In this document: positions 1 through 8,100 of the stretch, in pieces
Layout: the number at the start of each line of letters is the position of its first letter
How positions within the stretch are numbered: position 1 is the stretch's first letter
Assembly (NCBI RefSeq): GCF_003385215.1
Contig: NZ_PQHW01000075.1
Coordinates: forward strand, 1-33,948
DNA: 33,948 nucleotides
Origin: Amycolatopsis thermalba
Lineage (GTDB): Bacteria; Actinomycetota; Actinomycetes; Mycobacteriales; Pseudonocardiaceae
Direction: 5' to 3'
Translations under genes and position numbers: made by a program
The notes under the pieces: model-generated
What the model was told of the DNA's origin: nothing
Database searches by the model: none
The model's input: only the letters and a program-made list of their open reading frames with translations

Positions 1-1062
1 GAGCTGGGCGCCGGCTGCTGGGTGCTGACCTCCACCGGCCGGGTGGTCGTCGGCACCGGGGAGCTGGCGGATCCGACCGCGCTGGCCCGCCGGTTCCTGC
101 TGGCCGACCGGCTGCCCCGGGTGGTGTCCCGCCCGGGCGGGCCGGTGTCGCTGCTGCCCGCGGCGAGCAAGGCCGGGCACCGGGTGGCGAGCTGGTTCCT
201 CGTGGTGGCCGGGGACCACCGGTCGTGGGAGCGGGACCGGCACGAGGTCGCGAGCGAGTTCGCGACGCTGGTCGGCGTCGAACGGTCCCGGTTGGACGAC
301 GCCAAGCGCATCGAGAACCGGGCGGCCGAGCCGTTGCTGCGGCTGGCACTGTCCGAGCACGGCACCCAGGCGGAGATCGACTCCCGGCTGGCGGCCGCGG
401 AGTTCCGGCCCGCCGAGCCGATCGCCGCGCTGTCGGTGCGGGTGCGCGGCGGCGGGCCGGGGCTGGCGTCGGTGATCGCCGAGGAACTGGTGGCGCCGGT
501 GCAGTCCGCCACGCTGGTCGGGGTGGTGGACGGCGAGGTGTTCGGGCTGCTGGCGGGCTGCGCACCGGGCGAGGAGGACACGCTGGCCGCCACGGTGCGC
601 GACGCGGTGGGCGTCATCGAACCGGCGCTCGGCTCCGCCGGGCTGGCCGTGGGGATCAGCCACGCGCCCGACTCGGGAGGCCTGCGCGCGGCGGTGCAGG
701 AGGCCCGGCAGGCCCGCCGGCTCGCGGAGCTGTCGGAGACGCGCGCGAAGGTCGTGGCCGGTGACGAGGTGGCCTCACACCTGCTGTTGCTGGCCGCCGT
801 CCCGGGCGAGCTGCGCCGCTCGTTCCGCGCCCGGGTCCTCGGCCCGCTCCTCGCCTACGACGAGGAGCACCGCTCGGAGCTGGTCCACACCCTGCGGGTG
901 TTCCTGGACAACTCCGGCTCGTGGGCCCAGACCGCGGCGGAGCTGCACGTGCACGTCAACACGCTGCGGTACCGGATCGGCAAGATCGGCGAACTGACCC
1001 GCCGCGACCTGACCCGGTTCGCCGACCGCGTGGACCTCTACCTGGCGCTCGACCAGCCGTGA
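1..1062 (+). CDS. PucR-family transcriptional regulator, 5' end outside the window
   Basis: The reading frame is already open at base 1, so the gene begins upstream and only its last 353 codons are here. The final 45 residues form the winged helix-turn-helix typical of PucR/CdaR regulators, with the family signature HVHVNTLRYRIGKI followed by an aspartate-rich end (LTRFADRVDLYLAL). The region before it (residues about 100-290 of the visible part) has the GGDEF-like middle fold seen in this family (ALSVRVRGGG, VGVVDGEVFGLLAG, VGISHAP). Family members usually control purine, diacid or aromatic catabolism genes, often next door; here the downstream neighbours are flavin-enzyme remnants, so the target is unknown. 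No promoter can be judged because the start is missing. The family call is confident, the target is not. Confidence 0.9.
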   Translation, partial: ELGAGCWVLTSTGRVVVGTGELADPTALARRFLLADRLPRVVSRPGGPVSLLPAASKAGHRVASWFLVVAGDHRSWERDRHEVASEFATLVGVERSRLDDAKRIENRAAEPLLRLALSEHGTQAEIDSRLAAAEFRPAEPIAALSVRVRGGGPGLASVIAEELVAPVQSATLVGVVDGEVFGLLAGCAPGEEDTLAATVRDAVGVIEPALGSAGLAVGISHAPDSGGLRAAVQEARQARRLAELSETRAKVVAGDEVASHLLLLAAVPGELRRSFRARVLGPLLAYDEEHRSELVHTLRVFLDNSGSWAQTAAELHVHVNTLRYRIGKIGELTRRDLTRFADRVDLYLALDQP

Positions 1063-1148
1063 CCGCGGCCTGAGGTGGATCACGAGCCGGCGCTGCAGCG
1101 GCGGCCGGACGGCCAGCGACTCGGCGGGCGGATCACCGGCCGGCCCGG

Positions 1149-1333
1149 ATGCATTCACCACGCGTGCTGATCGTGATCGGAAGTGCTCGTGCCCGGCCGG
1201 GGCGACGGGGGGGGAAACCGGTGACCTCGACGCGCACCTGACGCTCCCCCACACCCAGGCGTTCCTGGCCCGGATCGGCGACCTGATCGACGGCGAACCG
1301 GCCGTGGCCGTCCACGAAGTCCCCAGCTCCTGA
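1149..1333 (+). pseudogene. remnant of an NADPH-dependent FMN reductase-like gene
   Basis: An ATG at 1149 opens a frame reading MHSPRVLIVIGSARARPGRR and then GGKPV, which closely follows the N-terminal phosphate-binding loop of flavodoxin-fold FMN reductases (IGSTRPGR.G.PV). The frame stops after 30 codons at 1241. A run of eight G (1207-1214) lies inside the loop coding region. From about 1218 another frame reads on to a stop near 1333 (ending AVAVHEVPSS), but I do not recognise that tail. Most of the about 180-residue reductase is missing. It lies just upstream of a broken FAD monooxygenase, a pairing that would make sense as a two-component oxygenase. The assignment rests on a short motif and is tentative. 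Confidence 0.4.
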
Positions 1334-1382
1334 CCCCCGGCGTCCAACGAACCCGCCCGCACCTCTCGACGAGGAGATCACC

Positions 1383-2005
1383 ATGAGCGCCACCCCGACC
1401 AGGCGCGGCCGGGCCCCGTCCTCGGCGCCGGCCCGGCCGGCATGGCCACCGCCCTGCGACGAGGGCGTCACCGCCCAGCGCGGGCTGTGCATCGTCTCGC
1501 ACGGGCGCACCGTGCAGGGCAGCTGGACGTCCATCCCCAACAAGGGCCGCGACGGGTTCCAGCGGTGGGTCCTCGGCGCCCACGACGCCCGCACCGGGTT
1601 CACCGGCGACCCGCGCGCCGCACACCGCTGAAGCAGTGGTCGAAAGGCCGGGCCACCCTCGTGGGGGACGCCGCGCACGCCACGAGCCCCTACGCCGCCT
1701 ACGGCGCGGGCATGGCCACCGAGGACGGGTACTTCCTCGGCCGCCGCCTGGCCGGGGCCGACCTGTCCGACTACGCCGCGGTGCGTGCCGCGCTCGACGC
1801 TTTCGAAGCACCGCGCAAACCGCACACCGCCCGGCAGGCGCAGCAGGCCTGCGTGCTCGGCCGGCTCTTCCCCACGCACCGGCCCCACTACGCCCCCTCC
1901 GCGGCTAGATTCTCGACCGCACGTCGGCGAATCCTCCCCGGGGAGATCATCGCCCAGCTCGCCGCCATCGACGAAGCGGAGGAGGCGTTCCGCGCGGCCC
2001 GGTGA
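1383..2005 (+). pseudogene. FAD-dependent monooxygenase, internally deleted and frameshifted
   Basis: Three pieces in two frames add up to one class A flavoprotein monooxygenase. At 1418 a frame reads VLGAGPAGMATALRRGR, the FAD-binding GxGxxG loop. The frame starting at ATG 1383 then carries a middle piece with GLCIVSHGRTVQGSW and GRDGFQRWVLGAHDAR. From about 1629 the first frame resumes with GRATLVGDAAHATSP, the GD motif that binds the FAD ribityl chain, followed by a C-terminal helical part to the stop at 2005. About half of a normal 370-400-residue enzyme, including most of the substrate domain, is absent between the first two pieces. A GAGGAG ribosome site precedes ATG 1383. It is a decayed gene, not a working enzyme; its former substrate cannot be told. 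Confidence 0.75.
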
Positions 2006-2125
2006 CCGCACCGCTGTCCACACGGGACACGTGATGGCCGGTGCGCGCCAGAACGGGCGTCGCCGGGTGAACTGGGGCAGACTGGCACCCGACCGGGACA
2101 ACCAGGACCAGGGAGCTGACGACGG

Positions 2126-2527
2126 ATGAAACGAGCAGTCATCGCCGTGGCGGGCGTCCTGCTTCTCGGTGTCGGGGTGCTGCTGCTGGTGCTTCCCGGC
2201 CCCGGGCTGCTGCTGGTGCTCGCGGGGCTGGTCGTGCTGGCCTCGGAGTTCCCCGCGCTGGAACGCTACGTCGACCCGGTGCGCTCGCGAGCGATGAAGG
2301 CCGCCGAGGACAGCGTGTCCTCACCGCTGCGGATCGCGGGCTCCGTGACCGCCGGACTGCTGCTCATCACGGCGGGGCTGGTCTGGGGTTTCGTGCGATC
2401 GCTGCCGCTGAGCGGGTGGAGCACCGGATCGAGCCTGATCCTGTCCGGCCTCGTCCTGCTCGGCCTGCTGGCCTGGAGCCACCGCCGGGTACGTGCGCGC
2501 CGCACCACCTCGCGGACCTCTCCCTAG
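2126..2527 (+). CDS. PGPGW-family small transmembrane protein
   Basis: A 133-residue membrane protein. Residues 5-40 form a hydrophobic hairpin around the signature LVLPGPGLLLVLAGLVVLASEF, which matches the actinobacterial PGPGW family (usually PGPGWL). A charged stretch (ERYVDPVRSRAMKAAED) follows, then two further membrane helices at about 70-92 and 103-120, and a short basic tail (SHRRVRARR). The start is ATG 2126 behind GGGAGCTGACGACGG. The function of the family is unknown; members are common in actinomycete cores. It stands between a decayed monooxygenase and a small ATP-grasp remnant and shows no operon link. Confidence 0.85.
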   Translation: MKRAVIAVAGVLLLGVGVLLLVLPGPGLLLVLAGLVVLASEFPALERYVDPVRSRAMKAAEDSVSSPLRIAGSVTAGLLLITAGLVWGFVRSLPLSGWSTGSSLILSGLVLLGLLAWSHRRVRARRTTSRTSP

Positions 2528-2600
2528 CCCCCTCCACCAGGTCGATGGACGCCAGACCCAGCCCGGGCGCGCCTATAGCCTGGTGGCGTACGGAGACCGC
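2528..2600 (-). pseudogene. short remnant of a RimK-like ATP-grasp gene
   Basis: On the minus strand this stretch reads SVRHQAIG, then GLGLASIDLVEGAR. The second piece is nearly identical to LGLDLASIDLVEG in the intact ATP-grasp gene at 7162-8100, and the first resembles RVRHHL located about 40 codons earlier in that gene. At DNA level, 2530-2572 and 7311-7353 share most bases (both contain CTCCACCAGGTCGAT). It therefore looks like the core of a second ATP-grasp copy with an internal deletion and both ends lost. It is only about 70 bp, so this is a reading of a short match rather than a firm call. Confidence 0.35.
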
Positions 2601-2667
2601 TCTGACCTGCAGCAAGCAACAATTCCAGCTCGTCGCGCGATCACCTCCGAAAGTGGAAGGGGATCGG

Positions 2668-4131
2668 GTGGGAGTCGACGGGCCGGCGTGGAGCGCCGTT
2701 GGTTTGGGCGCCGGTGCCGGGAAGTACCCGTTGGCTGTCGAGCAGCCAGTGATGGCGCAGGCAGCGCAGTTGGTGCCCGGGGTGACGACCGTGACACCGC
2801 ATGCGCGGTACTTCGCGATCCACGGCATGGTGATGGCCGAGGCTCAGGCGAGAGGGCTCGACAAGGACGCGACCAAGGATCTGCTTCGACGGACGGAAGT
2901 CGCGGCGGCGGCGGTCTCCTTCGTCCACCACGGTGGACACGACTCGCCGACAGGCCGGGCGCACGGCACCGATTCACTGGCGCAGCGCCTCCGCGGCGGG
3001 ACGCTCGTCATGGAAGAGGCGTCCGCGGTCGGCGGCTACGCCAGGAACTCCTGGGGATTCTCCGGCGCATACCTCGGTTCCGAGGTGACGCTCGGCGTGC
3101 TTGATCAAACAAGAGGTCCCGGAGAAACGTACGACGACGTCGCGGTCCGCGGCGGTATCGGCAGGTTGCTGGACCTGGCCCGCGAAGACGAACTCACCTT
3201 GTCGGATCTAGCTCAAGACACCGGCCTCTGCATCTGCGCCGGGCCGGGACGGCCCGACGGTCGATGGCTGGCGCGGCTGTTGTGTGGCAAGGATGAGCGC
3301 ATCGCCGAGGACGAGGCCACCTTGTCCCGGCGGGAAACGATCCGGCTGCTGGCGCGGATCGTCGACACCCACGACATCCGGAACCTCACCGAGCAGGTGA
3401 CGGACATCCTCGCCTTCGGTGTCTTCCTCAGCACCGACACCGTTGCGGCAGCCAGCCCGGTCGCACACCGGTGGCGTGGTGTCACCCTACGCAATCACGC
3501 TGTCTCGGCGTGGCGGCGGCTCTGGGCGTGGCTGGTCGACCAGGTGGTCGACGTGACCCACATCGATGACGTGGTGGCCGCGCTCCTTGCCGAGTTGCCG
3601 GCAGGCACCGTGGGCGCCTGGTTGTCCGAGCTTCCCCCTACCACCGGACCCGATGGTGCGCCCGCACCCGCCGAGGTCAGCCTGTATGACGGCTACGGCG
3701 CCCCCGCGGCGGACTTGCGTGTGCTGTGCGCCAACGCGGCCCGAGTCTCGGAGCTCACCGGTGAAATCCGAAAGGTGTTCGCAGGCAGCCCCGACCACGA
3801 ACTGACGCCCGCCTGGCTGGCCGCGAACCTGGACGCGCAGCGATCGCACTCCCTGCACGCGTTCGCGGACCGTCTGGTCAGACAGCTGCTCGCCCGGAGC
3901 GAGCGGGTTGCGCTCATGAAGACCCGCCGGAAGGCAGACGGGACTCTGTGGTTTCCCGGCCGCGTCCGTTCGCTCGACGGTGGTTGGCTCTACAAGACCG
4001 GTGCAGAGGGGCGTGGACGGGTGAGCCTGCGGCTGGCTCAGCTGGGCAACGTGCTCGTGGGGTCCGGCGTCTTCGCCGACGTCGGCGGCAGGATCACGGT
4101 CACCGCCCTGGGACGTGATCTCCTTGTCTGA
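2668..4131 (+). CDS. unrecognised protein, first gene of a two-gene PLD cassette
   Basis: A 487-residue protein of no family I can name with confidence. I chose GTG 2668 because GGAAGGGG sits five bases upstream; the frame stays open further upstream. The N-terminal region has GVTTVTPHARYFAIHGMVM followed by DLLRRTEVAAAAVSFVHH, reminiscent of proteins that begin with a 'T.RARYF' motif and accompany phospholipase D-type helicase/nuclease partners in defence-like loci. The middle (RRETIRLLARIVDTHDI) is helical. The C-terminal 60 residues (RKADGTLWFPGRVRSLDGGW, then a winged end) could be a small winged-helix or SH3-like fold. The stop overlaps the next gene by 17 bases, so the two are translationally coupled. 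The 5' neighbour is unrelated. Existence is near certain; function is open. Confidence 0.8.
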   Translation: MGVDGPAWSAVGLGAGAGKYPLAVEQPVMAQAAQLVPGVTTVTPHARYFAIHGMVMAEAQARGLDKDATKDLLRRTEVAAAAVSFVHHGGHDSPTGRAHGTDSLAQRLRGGTLVMEEASAVGGYARNSWGFSGAYLGSEVTLGVLDQTRGPGETYDDVAVRGGIGRLLDLAREDELTLSDLAQDTGLCICAGPGRPDGRWLARLLCGKDERIAEDEATLSRRETIRLLARIVDTHDIRNLTEQVTDILAFGVFLSTDTVAAASPVAHRWRGVTLRNHAVSAWRRLWAWLVDQVVDVTHIDDVVAALLAELPAGTVGAWLSELPPTTGPDGAPAPAEVSLYDGYGAPAADLRVLCANAARVSELTGEIRKVFAGSPDHELTPAWLAANLDAQRSHSLHAFADRLVRQLLARSERVALMKTRRKADGTLWFPGRVRSLDGGWLYKTGAEGRGRVSLRLAQLGNVLVGSGVFADVGGRITVTALGRDLLV

Positions 4132-6664
4132 CGAGCACACGATCGCCGGCAACGTTCGCGAGGGCGCGGCTTCGCCGCTGACCTGGATCCTGCAGGCCGA
4201 ACGCGGCCGCTGGCGCCTCAACCACGCGATCTTCCTCAGCTACACACTCGACCTGGGCTTCTTCGAGTCCCAGGTGCTCGGTCTGGTCCGCGGTCTGGGC
4301 TCACGCGTCACGGTCGTCGGGGACGCCGGCGCGGCCAGACCGGACCCCCGTGCCGTGCGGCAGGCCGGCCGCGCCTACCTGGCGGGCTTGGCGGTCACCT
4401 CCGGCGCCTTCCACCCCAAGGTCATCGTGCTGGCCGGCGACCGGGAGTGCCTGGTCGCGGTCGGGTCCGGCAACACGACACTCGCCGGGTGGCAGGACAA
4501 CGCCGAGCTGTGGACAGTCCTCCGAGGCGGCACGGAAGGCGTCCCCGCCGCTGTCCACAGCGTTTCCGCGTGGATGCGCGCTCTTCCCGGCCACGTCCGT
4601 TTCTCGCGCGGCGTGATCGAAGCTCTGCGCAGCGCCGCCGATCAACTGGAGACCTTCCCGGTCACGGCGAACAGCCCTTCCGTGCTCGACAATCTCCACG
4701 AGCCTCTGCTGGGACAACTTCCCGAAGGCCCGGTCGATCACCTGCGGGTGTCAGCTCCTTTCCACGACCGGGGTGCCGCCGCGCTCCACGCCCTCGTGGA
4801 ACGCATGCGCCCCAGGCACTTCACTGTCGCGTACCAGCCCGGCCGCACCGTGGTCGACGCGCCCGCGTTGGAAGAGCTGATCATCGACACCGGTGGCACG
4901 CTGGTCGCGGACCTGGAGCCGCGATACCGCCACGGCAAGCTGATCGAATGGACAGTGGAGGACCAGACGTTCGCCTTGACCGGCAGTGCGAACCTCTCGT
5001 CAGCGGCCCTGCGACGCGTGACCGGTGCGGGCGGAAACTGCGAGCTGGCCGTGCTGAGCACGGTGGAGGCGACGTTGATGCCGCACTTCTCGCCTGTGCC
5101 GGCGAGAGCGGTGCAGCCCGCCCGAATCTCGTTGCCCGCACCGGCGCCAGGGCCGCGTCTGCTCGGCGCGACCCTCGTCGACGGTGCACTCCACGTCCAG
5201 CTGGTTTCGGCCCTGAACCGCACCGGCAGGCTGGAGTTGTCCGATATCAGCCGCCCGCCGGACGACTGGACGGCCATCGCCGAAGTCGGACCTGGCACGC
5301 TGGAGGTCATGGTCGAGCGCGACTGCACGCCCGGCAGCCACGTGCGGCTCGTCGACGCCGAAGCCGTCGCCGGCCCGTTCGTTCCGGTCCTCGACCTGGC
5401 CCGCGCCACGCGGACGGTAACAACCAGCCCAGTCAGGCAACCGCCGACCCTGGCCGACCTGATCGCCAACAGCACCTTGGCCGAGCGGTTCCTGGAGGAC
5501 CTCGCAGCGTTGCGTCGCGCGATGCGCGAACTTCGCGCGTCCACGGCCTCGCTGCAGACCCAGGCCGCCTGGCAGAAGGAGGTCGCTATCGCCGACGACC
5601 GGCTCGGTGTGACGCTGGTCGACCTCGCACTGGCCCGCAAGCGAGACGACCGCGTCGACACCGGGATCTGGTCGGAGGACTTGGACGCCGACGAGACCGA
5701 AGCCGGCTTGGAGGAGGAGACCGCCGAGTCCGTCGACGCCGTCCAGAACGATCCCGATGGCCCACCACAGGGACTCGCCGAGAAGCAGCGGCGCACACTG
5801 CGCCGGTGGGCGCTGAAGCTGGCCGCGACTCAGGACGTGATCGCCACGGTCGACCGGTTGCTGCCCGTCCGCATGATGTTCACCCTGATCGCCATGGAGG
5901 TGTGGGACGACGACTCCTGGTTCCCGCTCGTGGCCGACCTGCTCGTGGACTTTCAGCAAGCCGAAGACCCGCCCCCGGAGGCGGAGGCCCAGACGGCCAG
6001 CGTCGCCGCGGTGGGTCTGGCCTTGTTGCGCTGGTGCGTTCCGAGCTACGACCACGGCAGCGAAAACGCGTTGCGGTATGCGGCAGTGGCCCGCGCCGTC
6101 GAGCACCTGTTGCCCGCGATGGACGCCGACATCGTCGCCGAGTACAGCTCCGAACTCGAGAAGCACTTCGGAACCGCTTTGAGCCCCGGCGCGGTGTACG
6201 CGGTCGCCGAGAAGGTCGTCCAAGCCGACCCTGTCAACGACGCGTTGTCCGCTCTGGAGGAGCAGGGCCGGGTCGCCCACGCGGACCACCCAGCGGTGAT
6301 CCACGTCCTGGGGGACTGGCCGAGCCCGGTGTTCGTCGCGCTGGCGGCCGTCGCCGCAGCGCAGACGACCCGGGTGGCAGCTTGGGCGCACGGCACCGCG
6401 AAGGGCTGGGTCCTCCTGGTGTGGCGAAACCCCGATCTGTTCCGTATCCAACCGAACGGCGACCTGGTTGTCTGGAACCACTACCGCTGCAACCAGCGAA
6501 TCACCCCGCGAGCCATCCTGGAAGCGCGCGACTTCACCTTGGCGGAGCGAGTCAGGCGCGCGGCAGGCGTCCATCCGATACCCGAGGCGGTAGACATCTT
6601 GCGAGACATGGGCGTAGACCTCACGAAAGGGCTTCGTTGCGCCCGGACCGCCGACGATCGCTGA
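4115..6664 (+). CDS. large protein with a duplicated PLD-type nuclease/phosphodiesterase domain
   Basis: An 849-residue protein starting at GTG 4115 inside the end of the preceding gene (TTG 4124 is an alternative). It holds two phospholipase D half-sites: H100-x-K102 followed by GSGN (N120), and H273-x-K275 followed by GSANLSS (S291, N293). The aspartate of the classic HKD box is absent, as in many nuclease-type members (H-x-K ... N). The two halves should pack into one active site that cleaves phosphodiester bonds. Residues about 460-560 are charged and acidic, possibly a linker, and the last 300 residues are helical and unrecognised. No helicase or methylase motif is visible. Partner and context suggest DNA or RNA attack in defence, but nothing here proves the target. 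Confidence 0.8.
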   Translation: MISLSDEHTIAGNVREGAASPLTWILQAERGRWRLNHAIFLSYTLDLGFFESQVLGLVRGLGSRVTVVGDAGAARPDPRAVRQAGRAYLAGLAVTSGAFHPKVIVLAGDRECLVAVGSGNTTLAGWQDNAELWTVLRGGTEGVPAAVHSVSAWMRALPGHVRFSRGVIEALRSAADQLETFPVTANSPSVLDNLHEPLLGQLPEGPVDHLRVSAPFHDRGAAALHALVERMRPRHFTVAYQPGRTVVDAPALEELIIDTGGTLVADLEPRYRHGKLIEWTVEDQTFALTGSANLSSAALRRVTGAGGNCELAVLSTVEATLMPHFSPVPARAVQPARISLPAPAPGPRLLGATLVDGALHVQLVSALNRTGRLELSDISRPPDDWTAIAEVGPGTLEVMVERDCTPGSHVRLVDAEAVAGPFVPVLDLARATRTVTTSPVRQPPTLADLIANSTLAERFLEDLAALRRAMRELRASTASLQTQAAWQKEVAIADDRLGVTLVDLALARKRDDRVDTGIWSEDLDADETEAGLEEETAESVDAVQNDPDGPPQGLAEKQRRTLRRWALKLAATQDVIATVDRLLPVRMMFTLIAMEVWDDDSWFPLVADLLVDFQQAEDPPPEAEAQTASVAAVGLALLRWCVPSYDHGSENALRYAAVARAVEHLLPAMDADIVAEYSSELEKHFGTALSPGAVYAVAEKVVQADPVNDALSALEEQGRVAHADHPAVIHVLGDWPSPVFVALAAVAAAQTTRVAAWAHGTAKGWVLLVWRNPDLFRIQPNGDLVVWNHYRCNQRITPRAILEARDFTLAERVRRAAGVHPIPEAVDILRDMGVDLTKGLRCARTADDR

Positions 6665-7161
6665 GCTGGCGCACCGCGGAACGACGGGACAGCGCGCTCG
6701 ACAGAAGACCGGGGCCCGGCAGGGCTGGGGACCTCCCGTCCGGCCGAATTCGCTGCACCTCCCCGGGTCGCCCGTCTACGCGGCGGCTGCGAGCCGGATC
6801 AGGTTCGCACCTCCGCGACCGCCGAATGGCAGCCGCGGTGCGAGACCGTGCGGCGACCAGCTGGCCGGCCATCCGGCCGCACGGCGGCTGGTCATTGCTC
6901 GTCGACAGTGGACAGCAGTTTCTGCACGCTCCCACCGAAAGCCCGCGACTCGGCCGCGACACGCGCCCCTGCACCATCTCCGTCGGCGTCGTCTCCAGCC
7001 CGGCACACGGCAACCACCTCGACGAGCTCGTGGAAATGGCCGTCCGTGCGAAGAAGGCAGCGAAGGCCGGCGGCCGCAACCACGTGGTGCAGCCGAAGCG
7101 CCGGCAGTGCCACCCCTCATCCGAACAAACGCCGGCTCAGGGAAAGAACCTCGAAAATCTT
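6665..7161. other. about 500 bp without an intact gene
   Basis: This stretch separates the PLD cassette (plus strand) from the convergent ATP-grasp gene. It contains the GGDEF-like fragment described separately and otherwise only short frames on both strands with no recognisable motif. I see no clear terminator hairpin between the convergent genes. Confidence 0.5.
6973..7107 (+). pseudogene. C-terminal fragment of a GGDEF-type (diguanylate cyclase) domain
   Basis: In frame 1 the sequence reads TISVGVVSSPAHGNHLDELV, then EMAVRAKKAAKAGGRNHVV. This follows the last third of GGDEF domains, where TxSxGVA is followed by an A..A...AK..GRN.V helix. The GGDEF catalytic loop itself and the start are not present, and the frame has no start codon or stop of its own nearby, so it cannot make a working enzyme. 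The match is to family pattern only and is moderate. Confidence 0.4.
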
Positions 7162-8100
7162 CTAGACCGCCGCGGAGTCGAGGAGCCCTGCGAGGTGGTC
7201 CGCGATCACGCGGGTCATCCCGGCCGATGTCAGGCCGCCGTAGGACTCCTCGATGCGCCGCCACGTCGAGATGCCCTCGTTGACTTCGATGACGACCGGA
7301 CCGTCCGGTCCCTCCACCAGGTCGATCGACGCCAGATCGAGGCCGAGCGCGGCGACAGCACGCACGCTGATGTCCCGGATTCGCGCGGTGAGTTCGGCCT
7401 GCTCCCAGCGGATGGGGCACAGATGGTGGCGTACCCGTTTGTCGGGTGCGGTGCTGTGTTGATACACGCCCGCGACAACGGTCCGGCCGACGACGGTGAC
7501 CCGTACGTCGCGGCCCGGATTCGGGACGAAGGGCTGTGCGCACAAGACTTTCCGCTCCTGGAGCAGATGCCATACGACGATCTCCTCGCGCAGGCCGAGG
7601 AGATCGGCCTCCGTGCCGCTCGGACCGTGAGCGCGCAGATGCGTCATGTCGATGGAGGCGTGGCCGATCACCGGTTTGAGCACCACCTCGCCCCACTCCG
7701 CGAGGCACTCCTCGACAGCGCCCAGTGTTCCGACGACCCGGGTCTCGGGTACGGGCAAGCCCGCAGCCTCCAGCGTCGCGGCCTGCCGCACCTTGTTGCG
7801 GCAGCGGCGCATGTCCGCCACCCGGTTGACCACGCGGCTGCCGCCATCCGTCAGGTGGTCGAGCCAGTCGTAGAGGAGGGCCAGATCACCACCGGTGTGG
7901 CGGGTAGCCACGCGGGACTGCACCAGCACCAAGGCAGGCGCGGACGGCAGGCGCACACTGCCTGCCCCGGGCTCCAGTGCCCGCCAGTCGACGGGCGCCG
8001 CCTCGATGCCCAGGCCGGCAAGCTGCTGTGTCAGCCGGGCCATCTCCCAGGAGGGCGTTCCGGATCGGTCCAGCAGCCAGACCGGCGCCGTCGGCGTCAT
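7162..8100 (-). CDS. RimK-like ATP-grasp ligase of the YcaO/TfuA cluster
   Basis: A 312-residue ATP-grasp protein. Visible features in order: a pre-ATP-grasp domain with VVNRVADMRRCRNKVRQ (K103), the AGLPVPETRVV segment, the ATP-binding lysine in VVLKPVIGHASIDM (K142), QPFVPNPGRDVRVTVVG, and the metal-binding end SIDLVEGPDGPVVIEVNEG. Such enzymes activate a carboxylate as acyl phosphate and join it to an amine, thiol or hydroxyl; relatives ligate amino acids to proteins (RimK) or crosslink RiPPs (microviridin and other graspetides). Its ATG overlaps the stop of the preceding ATP-grasp gene as ATGA, so both are made together. It is the last gene of the cluster. Fold certain, substrate unknown. 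Confidence 0.88.
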   Translation of the reverse strand: MTPTAPVWLLDRSGTPSWEMARLTQQLAGLGIEAAPVDWRALEPGAGSVRLPSAPALVLVQSRVATRHTGGDLALLYDWLDHLTDGGSRVVNRVADMRRCRNKVRQAATLEAAGLPVPETRVVGTLGAVEECLAEWGEVVLKPVIGHASIDMTHLRAHGPSGTEADLLGLREEIVVWHLLQERKVLCAQPFVPNPGRDVRVTVVGRTVVAGVYQHSTAPDKRVRHHLCPIRWEQAELTARIRDISVRAVAALGLDLASIDLVEGPDGPVVIEVNEGISTWRRIEESYGGLTSAGMTRVIADHLAGLLDSAAV

